DNA of 64,000 nucleotides from positions 1,219,398-1,283,397 of the forward strand of contig CM030931.1 in NCBI GenBank assembly GCA_018136815.1, written 5' to 3'. Both the position numbers and the translations under genes were made by a program. This DNA comes from Isochrysis galbana. Its lineage: Eukaryota; Haptophyta; Isochrysidales; Isochrysidaceae. The notes under the pieces were generated by a model. It was not told the origin of the DNA and ran no database searches. It saw nothing but the letters and a program-made list of their open reading frames with translations. This document shows positions 9,307 through 19,819 of this stretch, piece by piece; position 1 is the stretch's first letter; each line of letters starts with the position of its first letter.

Positions 9307-10232
9307 CCTAGATGGGAAATACAGTGAGGGGGCTTCCAAATACGGTAAATACAGCCTGTATTTGGCCTTCGTCCAAATACAGCCAAATACGGTACCAAAT
9401 ACAGTACCGGGGGGGGGGGGCTCCCATTCCCCAAGCCTCCCCCGTCGCCAATCGCCAGCATATGCCATATATTGCCCTAGCGCCAGCGCCAGCGCCCTCT
9501 CCCCCCCGCCCCCCCTTCACCCATCATCTCATCATGATGAGAGCATGTGAGAATGTAGATGGAGCGTGTACCCCATCCTGAACCCCAACCCTGACCGTGC
9601 CTCGCGCGATCCGCGCTCGTTGCGCGCATGGCGCATGGCTGCAGCGGTACTGCATTGCGCAAACAAACAATGCAGCAATGCCCATTGCCCATTGCTGACA
9701 CAATTCTCCTTCCCACCCCACTCTTGTGCACCACAGGAACCTACAACTCGGTGCCCTGCCATGGGCCATCCATGGGCCTTCATTCAACGCTTGACTCCCC
9801 CTCTCACTCTGCTCGCTCACTCCCTCTTCCTACTGCATTCATTTAACCCAAGCAGCACAAACCCCCTCGTCGTCCTCTGTTGTAGGTTGTAGGCACAAAA
9901 CATCTCAACATCTCAACATATGACCAAACAGAGGGAGGACATGCCCTGAGGTGGCGGCGCTGCCCATGCCTAGCGCATGGGTATAGCGCCCTATCCAGCC
10001 ATCTCTCCTTCCCCACAGCTCCTCTCTAATAATCTGCTCCTCACCCTCCCATTCCCATTAGGCCCCCTCGCCTATGAGACCAAAACAGGATCATGGCGTG
10101 GGGACTTTCGACGCGCGCGCCTGCGCCACCGTCCAAATACGGAGGGTCATATTGAGGCAGTTTCAAATACGGTAAATACGGTCTGTATTTGGCCTTCGTC
10201 CAAATACGGTGAATACGTATTTCCCATCTAGG
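9307..10232. mobile_element. MITE-like element, hAT-type 8-base target duplication
   Basis: The ends are inverted copies of CCTAGATGGGAAATAC (9307-9322 and 10217-10232). Outside each end is the same 8 bases, agggagac (9299-9306 and 10233-10240). An 8-base duplication is typical of hAT (also P-type) DNA transposons. Inside both ends are several copies of CAAATACGG or AAATACAG, some inverted. Such subterminal short repeats are known binding sites for hAT transposases. The interior has no transposase-like ORF, so it is non-autonomous. A poly-G run is at 9408-9420. Confidence 0.85.
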
Positions 10233-10630
10233 AGGGAGACACGCCAAAACGGCCCCAACCTGGGATTGGGTCCCTCTTCGCCCTCTTATGCAGTCCCCGG
10301 TCCCCGCCCTTGTTCTAGTTTCTAGCCCCACCCGTCCCCTAAGTGCGTTTCCCGCCCTTACTCCCCTTTCTCCATCCCAGTGCCTCTGACCGTCCCCCCA
10401 TGGCCCATGGCTGCGCTCAGTGATGCTCTGGGCGAGCTCCAGCTGTGAACGGAAACCCGTGATACCTAGTGAGGAAAGGAAAAAGACTTGTGAATGAAGG
10501 CTTTTCTCTGGCGCGCGGGAGAGCAGAGAGCAGAGAAGAGGCGGGAGGGGGCGGAGGGGGGGGAGGGGGGTTGGAGTAGGGGAGGAAACGGACGGATCAG
10601 AGGATAAGGGAGGGTAGGCCTGGGCGCACG
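10233..10630. promoter_or_regulatory. 5' flank of the filamin-repeat gene
   Basis: About 400 bases between the MITE and the ATG at 10631. The last 110 bases are strongly purine-rich (gaggcgggagggggcggagg and similar). No TATA box or other element can be named with confidence. The promoter presumably lies here, within reach of the inserted MITE. Confidence 0.3.
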
Positions 10631-13600
10631 ATGGACGGCGAGCGTGCGACGCAGCACGAACAGTTGGCAGCGCTCCGGGCGGCTTGCGACGTGCGGAGCA
10701 AGTACGAGTTGCCGCACCCGAAGGAGTGCATCTGCCAGAGCGTGCCAAGCATCCGAGAGTCAAAGCACACTGTCTCGCGGACCGGCCGCGGCACAAGTGC
10801 ACCGCAGGCCCGGTATATAGCTGAAACACAGTATCTAGCAAAGTCGAGAAGAGCCGGTGCTTCACGCTCCACCGAGGAGCCATCAGACGTCCGTAGCAAG
10901 GGTAGGCAAGATAGCTGCTTCAAGTCAATTGGCTCAGCAGATCGACACCTTGGTTCTCCATCGAACGCCTCATCTAATGTCGTATTGGCATCACCAGCCC
11001 TTGATGCTCCCGGCATTGCATGCGCGGCCATGTGCACAGTACAGGGCGAACACGCTCGCCGCGGTCTTCTTCAGCAAATGTCGACCTTCCTTCTCATTGT
11101 CCGGGACTCTGAAGGATTCCAATTGGATCCGGGAGTTGCGAGCATTCGCGTGCACAGCCGTGGACCTAGCGCAATTCGGCCGACGGTAAAAGAACGCGTA
11201 GATGGTAGCTGTGAAGTATCATACTTGGCGTCCGTCTCTGGCTGCTACTCGCTCTACATCAACGTGAATGGCCAACCTATCCGGGGCTCGCCTTTCGAAA
11301 TCCATGTGCCAGTGCCGCAGGTTGTGTCCATGCCTCATTGCACAGTCAGTGGCAAAGGGCTCAGTGCCTCCATCGCGGGCGAGGTCGCTTCGTTCGAAGT
11401 AGTTCTACGCGACGAAGCCGGAATTTTGTGCCCAGGCGTTGCGCACGAAGCAGTAGAGAGCTTCATCACTTCAACGGATGCGCAAAACATCACTTCTTCA
11501 GCTCTAGGCGCATCATCCCGGCGCTCCGTGTCCGTCATCCCCAATGGGCGCGCATCGTTTCGCTGTACATACTCTGTGAATCGTGCAGGCATACATTCTC
11601 TGTGCGTACTTTATGGGGGGCGTCATGTTGGCAGGTCGCCATTTCGTATTCGTGTTAGCCCGGCGGATGCACATGCAGCTTCTTGCAGGATGGAGGTCCC
11701 CGGTCAAACCGTGACCATTGCAGGCAACCCCATTCTGTTTCGAATACTGCTCTTCGATCGATACTCGAATCCTGTGCCGGCAACACTGCAGTATAGGCCA
11801 GCAACCCCAAATTGTACAGCGTGCCGTGCGGATGTCAGTGATCATGAATTGACAGCTACACCTCTTAGAGCAAGTGACACCAACTTTGATGCTAGGGCAC
11901 ATTCGCAACCAGATATTGACCCATGCCTTGGTGCCCACCGCATGGTCACAACAAGCACACTTAAGGTGCACCTGCAACTACGGCGCCCTGCTGCTGTGGC
12001 AGCGAGTAGGGCGGGATTGGTGCAGAGCCGAGATTCTGCTGAATCGGCAATCCACACCGACCATGCGACCAATGAGCTTCAAGGTGCAAACCATATTTGC
12101 AAAGACCGCGAGGTAGGAACGCGCGGAGGCACGCCAGGAAGCGCCCCGCGGCAGAAGAGCAGTCGAGGTGCTTTTTGGGACGGCAATCCATACCAAACTC
12201 TTCCTTCTTGGTTGTGCACATTGGCTATTGAGGCTTGTGAGCCCGAGACGGCGTCCGTGGATGTGCCAAACGCGCTCAATGCGCAATTTGTGGCAACAGT
12301 TGCCGGAGATTACGAGGTACAGCTGTGGGTGAACGGTGAATCTGCCAGGCTAACGTCAAGGCCGTTGGTAGTGGTCCCAGCCGAAGCCAGTGCCACCTCG
12401 AGCCTCGCATGGGGAGAGGGACTGAGATTCGCTACGGCAGGTGAGAGATCCGCAAGCCTGTGTACCCAGAGTTGGGTGTGCGGAGTGGGCGTTATGTGCA
12501 AGCTCCTTGAGTAGCAGTCGGGGTGCCGGGTTCTGCAAAGCAAAAGAGGTGCTACCGTCAAGCAGTGGGCCCTATGCGTCTTTGACTACTGCTCCTGAGC
12601 TAACCTACGCCTCCCAACCCCCCTCGTCATAACCTGTCATCGGCATGTCTTCTTGGAAATTCTTCTTGGAAATGAATTAGGAGATCTCGCTCGATTTTTT
12701 GTCTGTGCGCGCGATGCCTTTGGGAATGTGAGGGACATTTCCCGTGCATTCTCGAAGGCCGGGAATGGGGATGTCTTCCAGATAAGCTTTCGAGAAGCCG
12801 GGTCACTATGGCCACTTGGTGGCAACCTAGATGCAGGGTGGTCTCCTTGGGTTGCCACACATGGTGCACACGATGCGATCCTCGATGCTAGCCCTTCGAG
12901 AACCACGGGTGCTGCAATGAAAGGTCTCGGCGGAGTGCCAGCATGTGAAGCACAGCATCTCCCCATAACCGCAAAAGCCCCTTGCGGTCGAGCACCACTG
13001 CCGACGGAGGATGGTGTAGGCACTGGCCTTTTTGAGCCACGGAGGGCTGGCGTTGCAGAGTTACGTGTGCAGCTCGGTGGCCATGACATCGATGGGAGCC
13101 CTTTTCACCCATTTGTAATGGCCGCGTCCGCAGTGGCAGAGCATAGCACTGTGATTAGCACCAGCACCGACCAGGTGCACGCCGGCTGCCCCGGGACGTT
13201 GCTTGTCACAACAAGAGACAGCTTTGGGAACGCAAGCGAACCATCGGCGCCGCCAAAAGCAGTTTTGTATCGCGGGGGGAGGATGGCGGAGGGGATGGAC
13301 GAAGCTTCGTCGGCCGGCAATACGCCCAAGCGGCTGCCATCGCCCTCACCTTCAACACGGGAAATTCCAACCATCACACGTGACGGTATTGCCGCTTTGG
13401 ACGATGAAGACGCTCCGAGTGAGCTTGGCGTGGTCATGGGCACGAAGGTCGCCCAAAATGATTGGAACCACGCCGAGGGGCCCGGGGATGCCGGCGATGC
13501 ACCGGTGCTCTCTGGCCCCAACGTTGGGCTGATAAACGTATCCGTGATTTCCTTGGGCGATGGAACCTTCGAGGCTCGATACACTGCCAAGGAAGCAGGT

Positions 13601-16600
13601 ACGTATCTCGTGTCGATCACGCTTCATGGCAAATCCATTCGAGGTTCACCTTTCAGCGTCCTCGTTTGGCCTGCTGAAGTGCATTCTCCAGCTTGCAGGT
13701 GAGGTCCATTGCAACCACCCTTCCACGACCCTTGCGCACCTGTTGAACGTTTGTGACACTCGCTCTACAAGTCAGCATTCAAGACACATCCATGCGCCCT
13801 TAACCCTCAATCCGCGCCCCATTCCTCGGGCCGTCTTCTCAGAATTCTGGATCGTCCACGCCACAATCTCACACCTGGCAATGTCGCATGCGTGCGCGTG
13901 CAAGCAGTTGATCGTTTCGGGAACGCGCGATTGACCGGTGGGGACAGCGTCCATGCATGGATTGAGGCCTTTGCCGGCAAGCTTTCGTGGCCTCGTCATG
14001 GCGACCCTCGGGACCCAGTGGGGGCATACGGCACTAGCATATGTTGTGACAATAGCCATCGAACCGCGGAGAATTCTGAAGATCCGTGCCACACGGCTCG
14101 TAGAACTAGTGCTCGTTGCGGAGGTGCTCGCGAGGGCCGATCACAGCCGAGCGGCGGGCTTCCACTAGTCCTTGACGAGCATAATGGCATATATGGCATT
14201 CGTTTCACAGTGCCCTCCGAAGCGTTGTCTGACCGTGTGCCCGACATCTCGGTGCTCCCTGCATACGAGCCATCCGATGGCACCTTGGAAGCTTCACCAT
14301 CCGGCGTGTGGGTTACGAGCTGTCGTCTAATGAAACTGCACATAATTATCAGCGGAGGCCCCATTGCCGACTCTCCAATTTCATTCGATGTGGCTCCCAC
14401 GCAGCTGAGCGTTGCGAATTGCACTTTGCGAGTCCAACGCCGTTTGCCGCTTTCCGTGGCGGGTGGATGGAGTGCCACAAGAAAGAGGCCAGGCGACGTC
14501 GGCGAAGATTGCGAGGTGGAGTTGCTTACCACGGAAACCTGCTTAGGTGCTGACAAATATCTCGGCCACCCTTCGAATAGTGCTCTCGAACCCGCAAGCA
14601 TCACTACTGTGGTCGCTGGCGACACGATACAACTGAGGGTGTTCACTCGAGACGATTTGGGCAATCCTTACTCCCCACAGAAGGCTGATATGGATACGAT
14701 CTCCCTAGAATTGCGCTCAGCTGAAAGAACAGCTGAACCTAAAGGGCAATCTTCTCGGAGATTGGACCTGGCAAATAGTGATGAGTTCGCGACCAAAACA
14801 AACCACCAGAAGCTAGAATGCCCCAAACCTTCAGCGTCTAAGCATGGGAATGGCAAGGTTACGTCATGCTGCGGAATGGGGCAACTCGGCTTGCATTCGA
14901 CTTCGACCGAACCTTTCACTACACCTTCGGCCAACACCCTCGAGGAAGCAGCCCGGCAAGCTCATGGTGTTGTCTCGCTTCTGAACGATGGCATTGTAGG
15001 AGCTTGGCTCGTGCCTACACGCGCAGGCCGCTATTATGCGTGGGCAACGCAAGACGGCTCGCACATTGGCGGGTCGCCTATGCCCGTCGAAGTTCGTCCC
15101 GGCGCCGCGGATGCCTCTCGAAGCCACGTTGGGATAGGTGCTCTACCCAAGTCTGGTCTTCTTGCGGGCGTGCCTTTCACTCTCCCTGTGCACTTGTACG
15201 ACGATTGCGGCAACGCGACAGTGGACGGCGCAGTCTGCATTGTTGCAAAATTGTTGCCCCCGGCCAGCCCGTCCTCGACTCTCTCTGTTTCAACACGAAC
15301 TCCATGTGAGTCCAACGTGGAAATAGATGTCGAGGGCCGTCCTAGCATTGTGTTGTACAGCGAGCGCACTGGATTGCACCTTTTGCAGGTGACGCTTCGT
15401 GGCAAGCAACTAGGATCTGAGGGAGAGTCCTCTTGCTCAAGGAGATGCGAGCAGACAATTCGCAATGGCCGCGGCGATCTTGCCAACGTTTCAGCTAATT
15501 CATCTTTAGCATACTCTCAAGTAGGCGGCTTAAGTGTACTGTCGGCACCGCATCGTCTTTTTGTTTCCGCAGCAGTGCCCCATGCCCCTTCTTGCAGTCT
15601 AAATCCACTGAATCCTTCACAAATGCCTCTTTTGTGCATCTGTAGCCGCTGCCAAACTTGCTTTGAGAGTGGGGGCCCGGCGCGGGTATCACTACAGATG
15701 GCAGAACCTAAGATGCAACAACAAGCCATGGAACATGTCTCTTCGCCGGAGGGACTGCACTCTACGCCCTTCAAAGGCCCTGTCATGCTTGCCGAAAGTT
15801 CTCACGTGGCAGACTACTTCGAGGATTTGCGATGGCCGCCGGAACCCAAAGTCCCCTTCGGAGTCATCTTGACGTGTCGGGACAGGTTTGGCAATGCACG
15901 AAAATTGCGTGAGGGCGAGGAATTTCGCGTCGTCGTGCGTGGTCCTGCGCAGCCTACCATTAAGAGCATTCAGTCATTGGAGCAGTTGCGCAGAGGCCCA
16001 AGAAGAGGCAAGGCGGCACCTGATCGTAACGACAATGGAAGTCGAGTCCGCGATGAGCATTGCAATCTTTGCGGTGGAAGTGTCGGGGGTCAGCCAAATG
16101 CCGCAGTGAGCAGGCCCATCGGCAAGTGTGCTTGTGGTGAATCTTGCATCGATGCTATGCAGCTGCTCCGGCTCCAAATAAGCATACAAGGCCTATACGA
16201 AATCCACGTTACGCTCGGGCACGTTCACATTGAAGGCTCTCCAATGAAAGTGACCCTCAAATCACGGGCGGCGTTGGGAGTAGGTGTCTCAAAGCCGTTC
16301 GCGGTCGGTAGCCCACCCAGCTCGTCTCACAAGCCCAACTCGCCGGGCAGCGAATCTTGCCTGGCAAATTCGACGCCTCCCACAGCCGACAACTCATATG
16401 GCAATTCTTCCCGTGCTGCTCTACCTGCTCACCAGTCACCGATCCGCAGGAGCGATGGGATCCACCCAGCCGGTACGCGATTTAGATCACCCTATTTTGG
16501 CATCAATAGCTACCAGACGAAGCACCTCGGCACTTCTGCAGAAGACTTTTACTCCGATTCGCTGAGCCGTTCCAGGTTCAATGGAATCGCTGAGGATGTC

Positions 16601-17185
16601 CGACGGACGGCTCGGTGCTCCAGTACCCCTTGCTCAAGCGCAAGTAGCTCGGTCCCGCCCAGTCTAGCACAATCGATTGAGCGCGACTTGAAGACCGGCC
16701 CTGTCGACGAATTCAAAGGAATCGGCCGAGGAAGGGGAGTGGCCTCGACCACTCACCCATTGGGCCACCGCGGTGCGTATGCCCCTGCATGCATCGCTCG
16801 CGGTGCAGCGCTCCGTTGTGCTTCACACACGGCATCCTCGAACTTCGTGGTCTTGGCTCGCGATGACGACGGACGGCCGATCTCCAGAGGCGGCGAGTGC
16901 TTCGATGGAAGACTGATCTTCATGCCTCAAGCTGCACCCTGCGACATATCTACGCGGGTCAGTGAGAAAGTTGAGGGTCCGCCCGTCGGCGCAGTATTTC
17001 CTGATGGCGTTTCCTGCAGCTTCATCGACTGCGAAGATGGCACATACCTGGGTTGCTACGACTTCCCAAAGGATGCCCGTGTCAGTGAGGCAGTCTTGCA
17101 TGTCTGGCTAGTGAGTGGTGACGGAGCACGGGCTCATATCCAAGGCTCTCCATTTCGCGTTTCTTGTGGTGGAAGCTTGCCATAG
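10631..17185 (+). CDS. Large filamin-type Ig repeat protein, three exons
   Basis: Exons are 10631-12440, 12681-13698 and 13843-17185, giving 2056 residues. Introns are GT-AG and every junction restores frame in the middle of a filamin domain (for example, the second rejoins a domain start reading NVACVRVQAVDRFGN). I count about ten filamin/ABP280-type repeats by two signatures. One is ...RDxFGN... near the domain start. The other is GxYxxxVxxxGxxIxGSPFxxxV at the end (near 11270, 11630, 13090, 13640, 15070, 16220 and 17150, with weaker ones at 12350, 14370 and 15400). Long polar inserts split several repeats. No calponin-homology actin-binding pair is present, so this is not a classical actin-crosslinking filamin. 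No signal peptide or membrane span is evident. It is probably a cytoplasmic scaffold, by inference only. Confidence 0.85.
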
Positions 17186-17215
17186 GACCTGGTCGGCATT
17201 GGCATCCCGTTTGCT

Positions 17216-17995
17216 TCAAAATACTACTACTACTCCGTGCCCAGCCAATTCCTGAGCGCGCGTTGAAGCCTGGCACGTGGTTCTTCGCAGCCCCCACCAG
17301 CCCCACTGCAGCTCCATGGCGTCGAGAGTGGCGTCAGAGCCAGGGGCATGCACAACCCCAACATCCCTCCGCGGGTCGCCCCAGCCCGCGCGCGACTCAG
17401 ACGCCCCTCCGGCTGCATCCCCGATCGCCGTCGCGATCGACGACGTCACAGAAGTTGTTCTTCGTGAGGAGGGGGAGGCAGGCGGCTGGGCCTGGAGCGG
17501 CATCTGTGCCTCTCCGACAACTCGAGCGGGATCCATTGAAGTAACCGGGCCACGCGCCGCCACCGGTGACGTAAGAGCGGCGGCTTCCGCAGTGGTGGGG
17601 CTTGGAACGGCCTGGTGGTGCTGCGGCTGCGATTCAGGAGGCGGCTGGGCCTGGAGCGGCATCTGTGCCTGTGCCACGGCGTGAGCGAGCTCCATCGTGA
17701 CCATAGGGTCGCAGGCTTGAGGGCTGGGTGCGCATACGTCAACGGAACCCACGTTGCTGACGGCGTTAATGTGGGACTCAGTCAAAGGTAGAGTGGTTGG
17801 AACGGGCGGGTAGAGCTGAGGCTGCGCCTGGGGCGGTGGATGCGCCGGTGGCACGACTTGAGCGGGCGCCTGGTCCACGCGGGGCTGTGCCTCTCCGACG
17901 ACTCGAGCGGGATCCATCGGAGTAACCGGGCCACATATAAACCGCAAAAAATAGGCTAGGTTGCACTGACACATTGATAGCCTACACTCAGCCAA
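17216..17995 (-). CDS. Proline/glutamine-rich ORF with internal repeats
   Basis: A 259-residue frame rich in P, Q, A and V. The unit GPVTPMDPARVVGEAQ recurs as GPVTSMDPARVVGEAQ, followed by MPLQAQPP, and MPLQAQPP recurs again after a related block. The nucleotide repeats are clear (17515-17560 against 17885-17935). Codon-level conservation of the repeat in one frame suggests it is translated. The N-terminal 25 residues overlap the end of the neighbouring ORF in another frame. It may therefore be a downstream exon of that gene, but I could not fix a splice pair. Its end faces the filamin gene's stop at 17185, convergent and 30 bases away. The function is unknown. Confidence 0.45.
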   Translation of the reverse strand: MAECRLSMCQCNLAYFLRFICGPVTPMDPARVVGEAQPRVDQAPAQVVPPAHPPPQAQPQLYPPVPTTLPLTESHINAVSNVGSVDVCAPSPQACDPMVTMELAHAVAQAQMPLQAQPPPESQPQHHQAVPSPTTAEAAALTSPVAARGPVTSMDPARVVGEAQMPLQAQPPASPSSRRTTSVTSSIATAIGDAAGGASESRAGWGDPRRDVGVVHAPGSDATLDAMELQWGWWGLRRTTCQASTRAQELAGHGVVVVF

Positions 17996-18747
17996 ATGTT
18001 ATAGACCACGCCTCTTGAGCTCAGCACGCTCCGCCGCTCGGCAGCTTGGTACCACTTCGAAAGCACCTTTGCGGCCATTTCCACCACGCCAGCTGCGCCA
18101 CCCATCCGCACCGATACTGCGTCCGTGAGCGGGAGAAGGATGGGGCCACTGCTTGCCCACATGCCGTTGGAGTATGGCGGTGCCCATACTTCTCCAGCAA
18201 GACGCAAGGAGCCGAAACGCTCGGCGTCTGATTCGGCGTCAGCCACCCAACGTTGCACCTTACGCAGGTCGGCCTGAAGATATGCGGTGATGAGCACCGA
18301 CAGGAGGAGCACTTCGTGCATCGTCGCCTCCGCTGAACCAGGTGAGTAGAACTTCTGACACGGCTGCTGCTCGCGCATGTCGTCCACCTCGCTGATGTCG
18401 AAAAACTCTGCTCCAATATCTTGCGCAGGTGAGTCGGTCTGCGCCGCCAGGAATTCACCAAAAAGTACCCGCTGTTCCTCTGTGAGCGAGTCCGTGAAGC
18501 TCATGTACTTGTGCAGCGCATCGGTCGATTGTAAGTGCATGCCTACGTGAGCAGCGCTCCAAACGCTGAGATAAACTTTCTGCAGCTGGAGTGCGCGTTT
18601 GGAGTGCGCGGGCAGGCCAGTTAGAGTGCTAGCCGGGAGCGCACCGTTGATGTCTAGTGTGCTGTGCGTGTAGGCCCGTGTAGGCAGGTCATTCTCTGTC
18701 CCCTCAGCCAGGGGCATGTTGGGTGCTGTGGTGGGGCTGGCAGCCAT
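17956..18747 (-). CDS. Uncharacterised protein, probably with more exons
   Basis: The frame is open from beyond 18940. The best start is the ATG at 18747 (MAASPTTAPNMPLAEG), just downstream of a good acceptor-like cctgcccacgcag, so an upstream exon is possible. The 263-residue product has a long helical middle (HSKRALQLQKVYLSVWSAAH, then FTDSLTEEQRVLFGEFL) and a hydrophobic helix EVLLLSVLITAYLQ. I do not recognise a family. The last ten or so residues before the stop at 17956 may be intron read-through into the proline-rich ORF. It is neither clearly secreted nor membrane-bound. Confidence 0.5.
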   Translation of the reverse strand: MAASPTTAPNMPLAEGTENDLPTRAYTHSTLDINGALPASTLTGLPAHSKRALQLQKVYLSVWSAAHVGMHLQSTDALHKYMSFTDSLTEEQRVLFGEFLAAQTDSPAQDIGAEFFDISEVDDMREQQPCQKFYSPGSAEATMHEVLLLSVLITAYLQADLRKVQRWVADAESDAERFGSLRLAGEVWAPPYSNGMWASSGPILLPLTDAVSVRMGGAAGVVEMAAKVLSKWYQAAERRSVLSSRGVVYNIWLSVGYQCVSAT

Positions 18748-19819
18748 GCTGCGTGGGCAGGTAAAAGAAAAAACGGTCGAATGCGGTGGCGCGAAACACC
18801 GGTGAGACCGCCGACGGGTCACCCGTGGCCATCCTGTCCGAGCCCCAGCAAAAATGGTGGGCTGACCTCCGACGCACTCTCGCTGGAGCGCGGCGAAGGT
18901 CGGCCTGTCCCAGCGGGTCGGTCGCCATCGCTCCGCTCCCACTTCGGATTGCGCGGGGGAGAGGTAGGGGAAAACTTCCCCCTGTCCCGCGAAAAAAATA
19001 TTCTGACCTCATGATGCAGCGATGTTTTTTTTTTCACCCAGGCTCCCTCACCTCTAGTAATACCAAAGACAAAGGAATGAAGGGGGTAGCGTAGAGGGTG
19101 CGAGTGATCTGGGGTATAGGCGATGGCGGGAGTCGGTACTGTGAGTGCGTGGTCATTATCTAGATCTAGCGGTAGTAGCCTGAATCTTCAGATGTTTTTA
19201 TTTTTTAAAGGGCTAAGGGCAAAGGGGGGGGCGGAGAGGGGAGGGGGAGAGGGGGGTCGAATCGCACCATTTCTTGGCGAAGATCGAAAATTTTCGTGGT
19301 GACAGGTGCCCCCCAATGGAAGTTTTTATCGGGCATCTCGCCACGGTCAAAAAATCAACCCCATCCTAGTCATCCAATAACCGTTATTAGTAGTTAAAAT
19401 TAAAAAGCCCTTGTTTGAAATTGAAACATTGTTTGTTGTTTGACTGCCCTAGGATGGGGCCGTAGCTAGTAGTAGCAGCCTGAATCTTCAGATTTGTTTT
19501 TCGACCTCTCGCCTGGCCCAGAAATACCCAGAAAGCTCGCTCGAAGGTTGCCTCCGACCCAGTCCCAGTCCAGAGTAGTCGAGGGTGCAGACTGCTCGTT
19601 ACCCCCTCCAGATTTTAGTCTGCCTCGACAATCTACTATAAAACTCGTTCAGTCAGACCCCCCACAGCTGTCCCCCGGCACCTTGCCTCTCCACCCGTAC
19701 CCTTCTCTCTCCTTCCCTTCCTTCCCCTATTCTTCTAGCTTTCCCTTCTTTCTCCCCTTCCCCCCCTCCCTCCCCACCCACCCCTCTCCCAAGAACGCGG
19801 AGGACCCCCCCCATCACTG
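18748..19819. repeat. Intergenic block with a non-LTR element tail
   Basis: From about 19062 to 19205 the sequence is nearly the same as 50929-51067. Both have accaaagacaaaggaatgaa, ggggtataggcgatg, and the end aatcttcagatg followed by a T/A-rich tail. That segment is the 3' tail of the hairpin-headed non-LTR family, so this copy is 5'-truncated. A second cctgaatcttcaga copy is at 19480-19493. Long C- and G-runs flank both. The 5' flank of the next gene, 19640-19819, is pyrimidine-rich (ctccc/ttcc), with no recognisable promoter box. Confidence 0.65.

Noticed and set aside
10041..10883. A 280-residue minus-strand frame over the filamin gene start
   Set aside because: It overlaps the MITE end and the first filamin exon and has low-complexity composition. 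The plus-strand gene explains the region.
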